The notes under the pieces: model-generated
What the model was told of the DNA's origin: nothing
The model's database searches: none
Seen by the model: only the letters and a program-made list of their open reading frames with translations
Position numbers and translations under genes: made by a program
Origin: Trichoplax adhaerens
Taxonomy: Eukaryota; Placozoa; Uniplacotomia; Trichoplacea; Trichoplacidae
Direction of reading: 5' to 3'
DNA length: 64,000 nucleotides
Assembly (NCBI RefSeq): GCF_000150275.1
Contig: NW_002060944.1
Location: forward strand, 3,596,474 to 3,660,473
In this document: positions 1 to 12,955 of the stretch, piece by piece
How the letters are laid out: every line of letters starts with the position of its first letter
Position numbering within the stretch: position 1 is the first letter of the stretch

Positions 1-1878
1 TTAGGGCTATGTAAATTCGTGTTTTATAGCTTTGTATCGGCCAAAGAATAGTTAAATTTCGTTTGTGAATTGTTATGCCTAACGAATCTAAAGGGTTATA
101 GTGTCATAATGAAATATTTGGATATGTACTTTTGATTTAAATTATTGCGCAGCTCAAATATTACAGCGACGCGTTTAGTTGAACATTCATGCTTATACGT
201 TTGCTGACTTGAAATAAATCTATTTAGAGAATTTTATTAAACTAAGAAATTGATCTAACCTGCTCTTTAAATAATTCTTTGCTACAATTTCTTAGAGCAC
301 TTGTTCTAAAGTAGTAATTTTCATCTAGAAAAAGAAAAATTGCAGTCAATTAATACGTGTATCATTTGATTTGAATTCTTCTAAAGTAGTTATACGAATA
401 AAACTGTAATATTTTAATTACTTTACGTTTAGGATTATTTTAGTTTGAAGACGATGGTGGATAAAATCTATTAGACATCGCCCAACGTTCGATAGTTTTA
501 AGCTCCCTCTCTTCTTAATGATTGCAGTGATATACAGAAATGAGGCGCATATGTTAATAATTTAGTTTAAATAACTGAGAAGCGAATGTAGTAGTTATAC
601 ATTATTCTATAAACAGCGTGTGGTAGGCACTTTTGTCTGTTATACTTCCTGTTCTGAATAATATAATTATTGGCGGTATTAGAAGTTAATAGGTAGGCTA
701 CAATTGCTTATGGCCGATCAGTTTTAGATAAATGACTGATGTTTCCAATATGAGATTTTATCAAAGTAAGAAATTTTTTGAACTAACATTAAGAATTCTT
801 TAGTGTGGTTGTGAGTTTCTATTGGAATTCAGGCACCTCAAACTGTACACTAATAGTAATTATCGGTATACTCTAGTTATTAAGCTCTTCAGTAGTGATA
901 GCTATAGACGCCCGTATTTCTTTGTCTCATACAAATAAAACAGTATAATTATAAAGGGACTCAGTTACGAGTGCTTTCAGCTAATATACAAATACCGTGA
1001 AACATCATGGCAGTCTACAGCAATTATAAAATTTGGTGCAATTATCGAATCTTATTAGTTCTATGTACTCAGTTGCATACGATTATACTATAGGAATAAG
1101 TATACTTAGTGTACTGTTTTTCGACATATCTCCTTTCTATTCCAAGATAATCATAATTTTATACGGCCTTTTAGGATAAATTTCATGCGTTGAGAATATC
1201 GGTTACGATTTTAGACGGGCTTTTTTTACATTGAGTAGATTGTACTTTCTCTTTATTATCCATATTATTATATTATCGTTTATACAACATAATAGCTAGC
1301 GGCTGCCTGCTCTCTTTTGTATAAGCATCGCGGCGGATATTGTTTTCCTATACATTGAATCTGTTACTTATCTAGTGAGGTTAATTCTTTTACCACAATG
1401 TTATTACAAATTGTTAGGTCTGTTTAGTATTGATTTTTCTTACGCTTTGTTTTCCATTAGCATAGGCTAATAATGACCACCATTGATAGACTGAAACATT
1501 TCTGACCCCTTACAAGCTTTTCACCTCGTGTATGATTCTATTCGTTGTGGCAATTTATAACTGCAGGCTAGGTACTGGGTAATTATTTAAAATTTATACT
1601 TCCCATGTATTTGTTAATATAAGTGAATTTTGCATGTCTATCATTTTGAAGTATTACAAACATAATATGGTCATGATCGGATGACAATGTTTTACTCATC
1701 GGTTTTCACATAGGGACATACTTCTGACCCCATTCTCGGTCTGCTATTGTGTACACCAGACCATATCAATATATCACGATTATTTTCTGCCACGATCTAT
1801 TTACATAACGAAGCTTAATTTATGCTTGCTTACAAATTAGTCTGGCGAAGTGGCGATATTATAGCGGACTTTATGAGA

Positions 1879-2075
1879 ATAAGCTTATAATATTTAATAA
1901 GGCTTAAAAAGAATTTATCCAATCTCCTAACCCTAGCTGAATAAAACTTATAATATTTATTAAAGCTCAAAACTAAAAATTTTATTCAATCACGTAAATC
2001 TAGCTGAATAAAACTCATAATAATTCAGAAGGCTCAAAGTAAAAAAAGCTATCCAATCTGCTGAACCTAGTAGAG
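1879..2075. repeat. Tandem repeat, about 65 bp x 3
   Basis: Three diverged copies start near 1,879, 1,940 and 2,007. Each runs from an AATAA(A)CTTATAA-like block through AAGGCTCAAA to a CCAATC...CCTAGCTG-like end. No coding potential is seen. Confidence 0.75.
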
Positions 2076-2454
2076 CGTAGTCACGTTAATTTAGCGATAG
2101 GAATTACTACTGTTAGTGATAGATTATTCGATCCACCATTGATACAAATGATCTCTGCTAAGTATTCAATTTCCTTTAAATAAGCAATATCTTATTTTAT
2201 ATATTATTTTATTTATTATCAAATTTAAAACCGTCCTTTAAATTCTAGTTCTAACCAGGCGATATCTATAGTTACACCTGCACAAGTTTTAATTTAATCT
2301 GAGACCAAACCGAACTTTAGCAATCACAACCATATCAAAAAGCGTACTATCTCAGCTACGATGATGTTTTTATGCGTATCAAAAAACTTAGCTCTTACTA
2401 TAAATTTTTGTCTTGTATCATAATAAGATTGTGTCTATTTATAAGCATTCACTG

Positions 2455-2735
2455 TTTCATTTTATATTGAAGTCAGAAATGTTCAAAACTATTCATTAAA
2501 TTACATTTTAATTACATAAACTGTATAAATTTGTTTTATTAATACTAGCGTATGGTCATTTAATTGTATCCATGTATAAGTGTTTGCTATCTCATTCGGT
2601 TCTATATTAAAGTCAGAAATTTCCTTAAATATTCATTAAATATCATTATAATTTCAGAAACTATACAAATTTATATTTCTTAATACTAGCTTAGCATCAT
2701 TTAAATAAGTGTGTTTTAGCTAGTAATTGCTAACT
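2455..2735. repeat. Tandem duplication, about 137 bp x 2
   Basis: Two copies share in order: a TATATT(G/A)AAGTCAGAAAT block, ATTCATTAAAT, a TACAAATTT-like block and TTAATACTAGC. Copy one begins near 2,455 and copy two near 2,592. Confidence 0.75.
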
Positions 2736-5700
2736 TACAATCGTCTGACCGACTACAATTTTACGAACACCAACAAGTCATGGATTAACATATCAACTCC
2801 TTGATCTATTTTACACTACTCGATAACCATCAACTATTTTAAGTTTAGCACGTCTCTAACAGCGGCAACTGATACTGCCAAAGTGTAGGTATGACAAACT
2901 ATGTATGGCTAGCGATTTCTGAATATTTATCGATTTAATTGAGTTTGATTCACAGCCGCCTTTTCAGGTTTTAAAATTGACTGTTATTAATTTCTTAATA
3001 AAGAGTATTGCTTTCGACATGATAAATCGATGATTGGGAATTCCAGTTAATGAAATTATGAAAAATAGAATGAAATTGAAATCTTAGATGTAATTAGGAT
3101 TATAGACAGATTAAAAAATGGAGAATCGGTTACCATTACTCCCTATATTTTCACTAAGAGTAGATAAGTTTATTTAGTTAAGGAATCATGCAGTTCAGAT
3201 ATATTTATTATTGCATTTTAGCACGTTCATTTACTTAAGGAATTGCTGTACTGTATGTACCATACAACTTGGTCCAATATCTTAATAATCTATAGTAAAT
3301 TTGCTTTAACCCTGCAATTATTCTGATCATACTAATGAAATAAAAATGATATTGTAAAGAATCGCTTAGCAAAATATAAGCAATTGAGGGAGCAGATTTA
3401 AAACGGTTTTGAATATAGTATTGACTAATTTGCGTCGTTAATATAAAATATTGTGTTTAGGAGATCGAAGGAAGCATACGGCAAATTTCGAGATTAAATT
3501 CTTAAAATTACATACCGTTGCGCTTTAAAAACAGTTTGGATATAACCAAAAGTGAAAAACTGTTTACACTATTTTCATGAATAGGAATCAAGGAACTGAT
3601 GCTGCTAAATGGTATAGACCACTAACCTTATTGCTCAATCGTAACTGTTGGATTGCGTTAGTCTGCCAATGAACGCATTCTGTTTTAAAACGGGTGCCGG
3701 TAGTTATTATTGTATCATTTACACTATAATTGCCTATACTGGTTGGAAATACTTTTTAAATTTTGCTAGACTGGGGTGAAAAAATTATCTCATATAACCT
3801 TTATGCCAGTCAATAGAAAGATCTGTTCATGTGAATAGATTGCTTACTTAAGTGAAGTCTGCTACATAGGTTCCAGTTTGTAATGATATATTGAATTGAG
3901 AATTTACACTGGGATGATGATTTTAATAATTTAGGACTATCTTAAAAACTAAAAGATCTCTGTTCCATCTAAAGTTTTAAATAGCAATATTTTTAAATTG
4001 GCTAACTACAGTTTTACTTTTTACCAAGACTAGATTACGAATAAGAACCAGGAAACAATATAAGATCAAAAGTATGAATTATAAGTACAATAAACTCTTT
4101 ATAATCCTAATTGATGACGATAGCAATACTTATAGTGACACTGCGGCTTCCGGATAAAAATATTACAAAACGTCTTAGAAATAGTAGTAGAGAGAAGTAA
4201 ATGGTCAAAAGGGAACCATCCGTTAATCATTTCGAGATTTACGCCTTGCTAGCGATGCCGATAAGACAATGAATCAATTGTCGATATTTTGTTAATTACA
4301 TAATAGGCGAAATAGTGAAAAAAAGATTGCAGTAAAGATATCTATGATTGAGAGAGTGATATATTACTGTATTGTATATTACGAGTAAATGTGATAGTAG
4401 TGTATTCAACTCTGCCTTGAATAATTATTATTCCAAGATGAAGGCCATGAAGCAAGATGTATTAATACTCCTTGATAACTATAAGCACTCTATTCTTATG
4501 TTTTGTTCGAGAATTGAGGTTATGGTTGATACTATTAAACGAGTAGGTTAGGAAACTAATATTAAATAGGTTTTGAACTAATACATTGTCTTGATCCACT
4601 AAATTGATAGTTTTACGCTTCCAGACTTCAATCTACAGAATACTTTAGTTTAATTAATTCATAATGAACTCCCTTTACTAATTAATCCATATAGAATCAA
4701 CAATGAATTGCCTCTCTGTTTGAAAGAAGTAGAAGAATCATTTTCGTGGCTGATCTCATTATAAATTCTTGGCGTTGATTAATATTAACTAACAGCATAA
4801 AGTAGGCTGATTCCCTCCTCCATATGGTATCATTAAACAATGCTTTTTCATCTTTACTTAATACGATAATGTGCGGCATAGTCCATCATGTAAGCTAGGC
4901 ATGCAACATCGATAGGACTGGCTATGAATGGTTGTACTATTTTTAACTACGGCATGTATCAATACTTTATTGCTATTTACTTTATTGTTCATTTCCTCGG
5001 GCTCGCACCTTGTATTCAGACACAGTCTATATTATAAAGTCATGACCTAGCAAAAGTGCATTCAATGTAGTCCCACGATATTATTACACGCTATTGCATT
5101 TAAAATCTCCTTAATTCGCTTCGTTGATAAAAGACAATTTATCAGTATTAAATAGTAGGATAATCTGTATTTTATTCAAACTATAATTATATTTATTGAC
5201 AAATTATACAACAAAGTACCTGGTTGTGACAATGTTCAACCCTTGATGATTAACATAATTTTACACATTACAGTAACTCTTGGCATTCCTTCTATTAGCT
5301 TATTGTTATTCTTACTATTACTGTTTCTGCAATGGACGCTTAAAACTTTTACATTCGTTCCCAGTAAATTTTGACACCGTAACGTGATAAACTACCATCT
5401 TTACTACTGTCTCGTAGTGAACAATTATCTACAGTTTTTCCCTAGAAGTAACACTGTTATTGTCTCTATTCACCGTTATTTACTATACCATTTAATTCTA
5501 TCGTAATCTTTTATTTTCGCTTTGTAAAAGAAATAAGTTCATTACTTGCATCAATTCCTTTTCTTCAAATTGAAATCTTCTGCCTTAGTCTGGAATTATT
5601 TCTTGAAATCCAAATAAATTTTATCTCGATCCTCAAGTCATTAAGCTTGCTCTCGTTATTCTACGTAGCAGTGGTGGAATATCTTTTTACAAAAATATCT

Positions 5701-6828
5701 TTTGGTATGGATCTTCGCATTTATTGACTCTCCTAACACTTTGGCCAACTCTATTTTCATTCAGTATTTGGTCGTATATCCTCGACCCAAAGATTTTCCG
5801 GCATTGATCTGGCTTATATGATAAGACTATAATTGATACCCGCCATTACTACAACTTAGAATTCTATTTGCAAGTACAAATCGAACGCTATCAAAATGTA
5901 GGTTTATGCAATAGTGACTCTCTAATTTATTTACGTGGCAAAAAATTCTCGTTCTATTACAATTAATTGTTAAGTGCCATAGGATAACTGACAATATTCT
6001 ATTTTCTTAAACTTGTGAGAAACAGTCAATTAATATCGATACGGATAATTAAGTCTATACGCAATTCTTTACAAATCTACTCGCCTTTATGAAATTACTT
6101 ACCATCTCCATCTTCCCTATTTTAATTCTATGTTTAATCCCTTGTTTAAGTTAGATTGTTTGTTAGTTTTTGTGCTATTTAAGAAGACGTACAGTAGAAA
6201 TATATACTAAAAATGATAAAATGATAAAATTTGTCACTAGTGATATGATAGTTAGATCATATATCTGCTGGTAATGATCATTTAAATCGTTCCTTGTCAT
6301 AGTACTCTTGACACTAATGTATTGATTACTTTAGTTTTATGTAATGATTCCATATATTTAGGATAGACCTCAACGAAAATATATTTTAGTGATTGTCTCA
6401 CTTTAAACTGATCAGTGTAAATTATGTCCGTAGATAATTTTTCGCAATAAGATATTAACTTGAGTTAATTACTTCTCCTACATCGTTTTCCTTAAGTGAT
6501 TGTTCTGAAAGTACGTAATTATTTCTCTTTACAAATGATAAATGTATAAAATTAACACAAATTTACAAATAGAACTGAGTATCGTTCACTTATTCTAATG
6601 GCTTGCTACTCATTTGTGCAGATCTTGGATAAATAAGGATAGTTTAATGAGTAATTTATCAAGATGCTTACACATATTCTTTCGTTCCTAAAATCTTCAA
6701 TATGATCTCGTTCGAAATACTTTAAAATATGTCCCTTAACGCTTTTTATTTCTATGGTTAATTTGAAAAACTTAGAATGGCTAGTAAATTAAAAAGACGT
6801 AAATGGAAGCGCCGTCCTGCGTCCTAGT

Positions 6829-6958
6829 AAGTTACTAAAGGAATTATTATTCATTTTTGTCTTTTGTTTGTATAACTATGTCAATTTTTCCTCTGTAAAG
6901 GAATTAATACTCATTTCGTTTTTTGTTGCTCTATTTATCATCTTTACATTATCAGATA
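6829..6958. repeat. Tandem duplication, about 60 bp x 2
   Basis: Two adjacent copies each start with TAAAGGAATTA and continue with a CTCATTT/TTCATTT-like block and a TTTTGTT block. A partial third relative lies near 7,037-7,070. The copies are short and diverged. Confidence 0.5.
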
Positions 6959-8759
6959 TCAAGCATACATGCTATCTGATCATCTATTTTTCGTAGTGTA
7001 ACTCTCAATTTATAGCACATAGCTACACTAAAGTTTACTAAAGGAAATAACATAATCAATTTTTCTTCTGTCTTACTTGAAGAGACAAGTACAGCCTAAG
7101 GTAGATTTAAAGTTCGTTTCATGTCATGGGTTGGTTCATGTTGCTATTCGTAACCCGTTAAAATGTCCCTGACCCTCTTCCCAAATTCTTACTTTGTGTC
7201 TGTACGCCTACCATTTAATTTGACAGATGACAAAAATAGTTAACGATATTTTTTAAAACGATCATAATAGCAACTGTTGGGCAACATCTTGATAATCGAT
7301 GTAAATTAGACTTACGTCATGTAGAAGCTTATTATGACGATCTAAACTTGTGTTGTAAAAAGTCGAAAATTAATTTCAGATGAACTTTAATGAATGCTCC
7401 AAGGATAATTGTTTAATAAATAGCGCTGCTGTATTTAATCGGTAAATCTTTCATTTAACTCATATGCTAATAATAGAGTTGGGTGTAGATAGCTAATAAA
7501 ATAAGGTCTACCTTACGCCATTTAAATAGAAATACAATGCGACATCCCTTAGTACGGGTACAGCTTGTAAATACAGTAAAATTGTCGTGTCTGAATAATT
7601 TAATATCTAAAAATAGTTGTACCGTGAAATTTTTAGCCAATAGTTGCTGGTAAATAGAAGCTATAAAGATAGTTTCGTATTAATGGCACGTAATGATGAC
7701 GGTGAATATTTGAAGTTTTGGTCACTTAAAGACTTTTTGCTGCAAGTAATGCATCTATCTTAGGAGTTACCGCCATAATAGATCAAATTTGAGATCAATC
7801 TCCTCCCTTTATTTCGTCATTGATAGGAATGTCAATGATTAGCGCTTACTTATTAATTGGTATTCTCTGTATTTTATAATTAAAAGTTCGATAAGAGAAT
7901 TAAAGTAACTAGTCAAGAATGTTTTTATTAAACTATTTTGAAAATTATACATTTATTAAAAGTTTATGTGTTAGGGCAACTGGGTATACGTAATGAATAA
8001 AATAGGGTTATGCATGTTATATCGAGACATTTTCACTCTACCACCTAAACAATTATTGACTTGTGTAACTATGCAATTATTTTTATAAATCTAAAATTGA
8101 TGATGAGGATATAGAATATCTTAAAAAATCCTACCATTTTTGTTCTTCAAACTATTCTGATAGATACGATCATGCCAATAGCAGAGAATACAGTACAGTA
8201 TTTTTCGATTCATAAGAAACAATTTTCCATTCTATCATATATATATATGAATAATAAACGTAAAAGTAATCGTACAGCATTGTCACATCTAGATGTGATG
8301 TAATAATTCTAGGTTTCCTGATCAGCAATGATTCCATGACAGGGGTGCAATGTAGTAATTAATTAATTATTATTACTTGATTGATATTATAGTTGGTGAC
8401 TGTTACATGCTAGATATAATAAGAACACTATCACTCTGTCAAGATGATATTTCTTCTGATGATGTTACCTTAAACGTAAAACCTCCACTAGTAGAGCTTT
8501 TGGGTGATCAACACTACATGTAGGTACTTGTTAACGGATTGCCAAGATGGGAATTTATGTATGTGTTACAGTCAATCCCGGGAATTGGCTATTTCCGGGA
8601 AGGACTGGATACTTCCAATAATGCATCATATTACTTGATGAAATAGAAATTGACGTTATTGCCTAAAAGTTGTCGTACGAGTTATGAAAAATTATGAACT
8701 AACACGCCATTAGGATCGTGAAAGCTAAAACAAATGTGTCAGCATACTATTATGTCTGT

Positions 8760-8945
8760 GTTGCAGCTCTATTAGACTAATAAAAGAAAGATTTTAGCCT
8801 TTCCTTGTCTGGTCTAAAGTAATAGTAACTTCACAGCTCCATTAGACTAACAAAAGAATAATTTTAATCTTTACCTGTTTTATCAGAAATAATAATGCCT
8901 GCACAGCGCTATTACTGTAGACTGGCTCAAGAATCGCTTATATCT
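8760..8945. repeat. Tandem repeat, about 70 bp x 2.5
   Basis: Copies begin with a CAGCTC(T/C)ATTAGACTAA block near 8,764 and 8,836. A more diverged third copy (CACAGCGCTATTAC) lies near 8,901. Each is followed by an AAAGAA...TTTTA(G/A)(C/T)CTTT segment. Confidence 0.7.
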
Positions 8946-11119
8946 TTACTTGTTTGAACTATGCCTTATTCACCTTCAGGAATAATATCTTCTAGGGCGA
9001 ATTTAAAAGTTGATAATATTACAAGCAAGTTAGGTTTTTGCCCACAGAATTAAATAAAAATGTTTTAGTACAGACTTGGAAATTATTGAACGGAAGAATC
9101 AAATATCCATTACTATATATGAGGTAATTAATCGTCTTTTGGGGGTTAAGGTTATGATTTAAATTAGAGATGAATGTTCAATTGTGATTAATAACGTTTT
9201 TAATAGATTTCGCATAATAATGGGGTATAATCTACCCTGGTATTTTATTAAATAATTTTAAATATATCAATGGATTAGATAAATTTTATTGTTAATTCAT
9301 TTTCGGATAATTATGATCCTGATACTACTGCACTAACTTGCAGATGGCCCAAATTTGTTAAAGCAGTATTATTGTAGAAAATTGTGATAATAGGCATGCT
9401 TTCAATCGCTTTCTAAACTTAATCCAAAAGTCATAAACAGCTGTTGTATATTATATTGCCAATTGGGACTTGTATTGAGGAAATTACCACAACTACAAGA
9501 AATTATTATGTTACGAGTCTAGTAGAAAGTTCGTCCTCCCGATATCCACTGCGCCAGCAGAAAGACTCAAAAAATGGACGATCCCGATTGTTAATATAGA
9601 CAAAACTGAATCTAAACCTTCGTAAAAAATCAGCCAGTTTAATAGTAAATCTACATAAACATTAATTACCAGAAAATAGATAACATTGTGCAGTTATCTA
9701 TAAAATTATGTATATTGCCACAGATAGCAGTATTATCAAATCATGTTATCTAACGAAAATAAGATAAGCGATTAAATGTTAGTCTACAAAAGTCACTTCG
9801 TGGCATTGGTGTGAGATTATATCCGGGAAACTCATTTCTAAGCAAAGATAAGTGTAGAATACTTCAACATAGCCCAAAGACTTTATAGTTTACTGCTGGT
9901 TCATGTAATAAATTCAGGAGCTCTATCAAGGATTTTTTTAGCGAGTTACGTGAGTTTATACTCCAGGGCTGAATAGTAAATCCTTGGAAAGAAATTGTTA
10001 CTTTATTAGTTACTGCATCATTTTGACAGATGAATTAGTTATCCGATCGAATTATCAGTTTCATGCTTTATTAATAAACTGGGGATAGTTTAAACTAGGA
10101 CAACTTTATTCAATCTATTCTTGTTAGTATGACTTGTGAATTAGTAATATTTGCTTTATATCGTGATCACACATCCTAGATACTACTTATATCGATTTAC
10201 GTTTGCTTTAAATAACTTTGATATGGTGAAAAACTGCATTATTAATACCATGTTTATTAATATACATACTATATCTTATGAGCCTATTTTTTGATTGTAC
10301 AAGACATTAAATTACATAAAGTCATTGAATCCATGCTAGGCGAGATTAATTTTATCAAACGTCGTCTGATCGCTCGATTATCCGTTATAATATTAACAGT
10401 GGCATCAATTATTCAATTATTTTTGACAATAATCATCTTGCTTTCATTGCAAAGATTACTTTGTGTAAGATACCAACGCAGCTTTTAATACGTGATATTT
10501 TCAGATTAAATTACTACACTTCACTATTCATACTCCTTTTGAAAGTCTATCAGAATATTTAATTTTAATTTAAAAATGTATCATAGGTAACTACCTATCT
10601 ATAAATATGGCTTTTATTGTATTAATATATGACGAAAAATTAATCTTAATCGACCAATTAAGATCATATTTACTAATAATTTGAATAGGTATTCCTCTGA
10701 GACTACGATTCAATATGACACCATATAATCATTTTACCAAAATGCTCCTCTCTAAGTTCTTTAACTGAATAGGTATCATGCATATTTTCTCGAATTCATA
10801 TAGAAGCATAATGAAAAAATTATATTACCGAAAGATTTGATCCTATAAGTACTACGTGCGAAGGAATTGCTAGGCTGCAATTTCTTCTTTACTGTTAGGT
10901 GCAACACGGGCAATATGAGGTCCTACTGTATTGCATACATGAATCAGCAAATACCTAGATCTACCGCGGTATTAGCTAATTGCTCGAAATATTCTGACTA
11001 ACTTTATATACTTACGGTTAAGCTTCTTTATTAATTAGCAGTTTCTAAACCAATTTCTAGCAGGTCACATGTATCTCGTATAATTACACTGTAATATTAA
11101 ATCGGGAACAACGAAATTT

Positions 11120-11745
11120 TTACCGATGGTGACAGTCATCATCTGGCGATTACGCTGATATAGCAATGTCACAAACCAACGTCGTGGCAAAGATAGCGTA
11201 AAACTAATCTCTAAATTACTATAGTCTCCGGGATTCAGTATCCCTTAACGACCTCACAAGAATTTAGATGCCTTTGCTTCTACGTTAAAACAACTAAAAA
11301 ATTCTTCTTTTATTCAACTATCTGCAGATCTTAAATACCCTTCGGCAGCAGCTATCATGTAAGAGTCATAACAGTTCACGAAATTTAGCTCATATTTGGA
11401 TAGCTAAATTAATACAGACATTATTCATAGTTTTGGACTTTTACTGAACGATTCTAGATAATTAGACTACAGTATGTCCACACGCAGAATTATTTATAGT
11501 ATCATCTATAATTCAATATCTTCAGGATATTCATCACAAGCGTTACAGGACATAACACTATCATCAATTAATATTAGTTACCTTATGAGAACTCTTACTG
11601 CAATACAGCATAATTTGCTGTAACAAAATAATAACTACTGTAGTTCTTACTGTAAGTCATTATTAGTTATCTCCATATATAAATGTTAAACACTAAATTT
11701 AATCATTTACTCTTCACGGTGGTTTGTACCGTGATTAGCAACAAT
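11120..11745 (-). repeat. Dispersed element, copy B (inverted relative to 40.85-41.29 kb)
   Basis: The reverse complement of this stretch aligns with about 40,845-41,290. The best block, 11,167-11,287 against 41,161-41,284, has about nine mismatches in roughly 120 bases by hand alignment. Weaker collinear matches continue outward to the hairpin CACGGT...ACCGTG at 11,715-11,733. No transposase frame lies inside, so it is most like a non-autonomous (MITE-like) element or an old segmental duplicate. Boundaries are approximate. Confidence 0.75.
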
Positions 11746-12564
11746 TACAAATCACAACATTAGGTAAAACGATGAGCTTTACGAACGTAGTCCAAACCCT
11801 ATCAGAACAATTTAATTCTTCAAACAAAATAGTTCAAAGAAGTAATATGGTGACAACATAAGTTTCTGATCGCCCAGACACTGTACAGAATTAGAAAATA
11901 CGCATCAGTTCTACAATCAAGGTGATAGGTTATCGAAAGGTAATCGAAGGGGTTTAGTGTTACGGTTATGTATAGATATGTAAGATTGATTGTTTGAAGT
12001 AGTATATGAATGTTGCTAGAGAAGTTATCTAATCATACGAATGTTACTTTGATCATCGTATTATGATTGCAATGTTGCTATGGTCATTAAGATAGTACAA
12101 TGCTTCTCATCAATTATTTCCTGAATTTTAAACCTCAATAATTATAATCAGACTACTTGGATTACAATGAATCTTCCATTCTATTATTGAATAACTCATT
12201 TTCAAATTAATTTTAATAATATCGAGTCACTGCTAGTATCACAAATTGTAAAGTAGAATGATTTGTAAATGGATCACGATCTTAAATCTAAGCTGGATAA
12301 GCAACTAGAGTCATAATTACAGCGAATGACCTTTTTATCATCACGTTTCATGTTAGGCCAAGGTTAGTCGGTAATTGTCTGAATGTTGCTGTGCCTCACC
12401 AACAAAATACTTGTAAACTCTTATAAAATTAACATTTACAGTTTATAGAATAGCTTAACATATACACCTGCATTTTAATTAGTATCTTAGATGACCATAT
12501 CGCATACAATTTATTGTAGAATAAAATAATGAAAGTTTTAATATATATCCTAGAGGGTGTGACA

Positions 12565-12955
12565 AAGCTATTGATGACTTCCACTATATACTGATCAATT
12601 TTCAAGCATAGATATTGCGAATGCTGGCAATATTTGACCGTCAATTTTAAAGAAGAAAAAGTGACGGAAGATGAAATGAATATGTTTTTTCGCTGTTCAA
12701 TAAAATATTATTAGATTATGTTTAGTTTAAACGAAATATTCTCGAGTTAAAATAAGTTATTGATAACTTACACTATACTCCAATTTATTTTCAGCTATAA
12801 ATATTACGGATTCTAGCAACATCATACTATTATTTTCAAATAAAATAAGGTGATGAATGATGGAATGAATAGATATATTACAATTCAGTAAAATTATCAT
12901 TAGGTTTAGTGAGTTTTTACAAAGTAACATTAAGGTCATTGATTACAAGTCAAAA
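12565..12955. repeat. Tandem duplication, about 190 bp x 2
   Basis: The block TATTGATGACTTCCACTATA near 12,569 recurs as TATTGATAACTTACACTATA near 12,760. It is followed in both copies by a TTTTCA(A)GC(A)TA(T)A(G/A)ATATT block and a GATGAATGA/GATGAAATGAAT block. Confidence 0.65.

Larger units (their letters stand above)
1..12559. other. Gene-free AT-rich DNA, left part
   Basis: I read both strands and found no conserved protein segment, no splice-bounded exon chain and no recognisable RNA gene. The stretch holds short decayed tandem duplications (listed separately near 1.9, 2.5, 6.9 and 8.8 kb) and one copy of a dispersed element (11.1-11.75 kb). The longest open frames are about 60 codons, which is ordinary for DNA of this composition. 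A gene made of very short, fast-evolving exons could be missed. Confidence 0.6.

Noticed and set aside
1-6. TTAGGG at the first bases, suggesting a telomere end
   Set aside because: It is a single copy with no tandem repetition, so it is a chance hexamer.
10291-10488. 65-codon frame with a hydrophobic second half
   Set aside because: It has no ATG context, no partner exon and no known family. AT-rich DNA often yields Ile/Leu-rich frames of this length.
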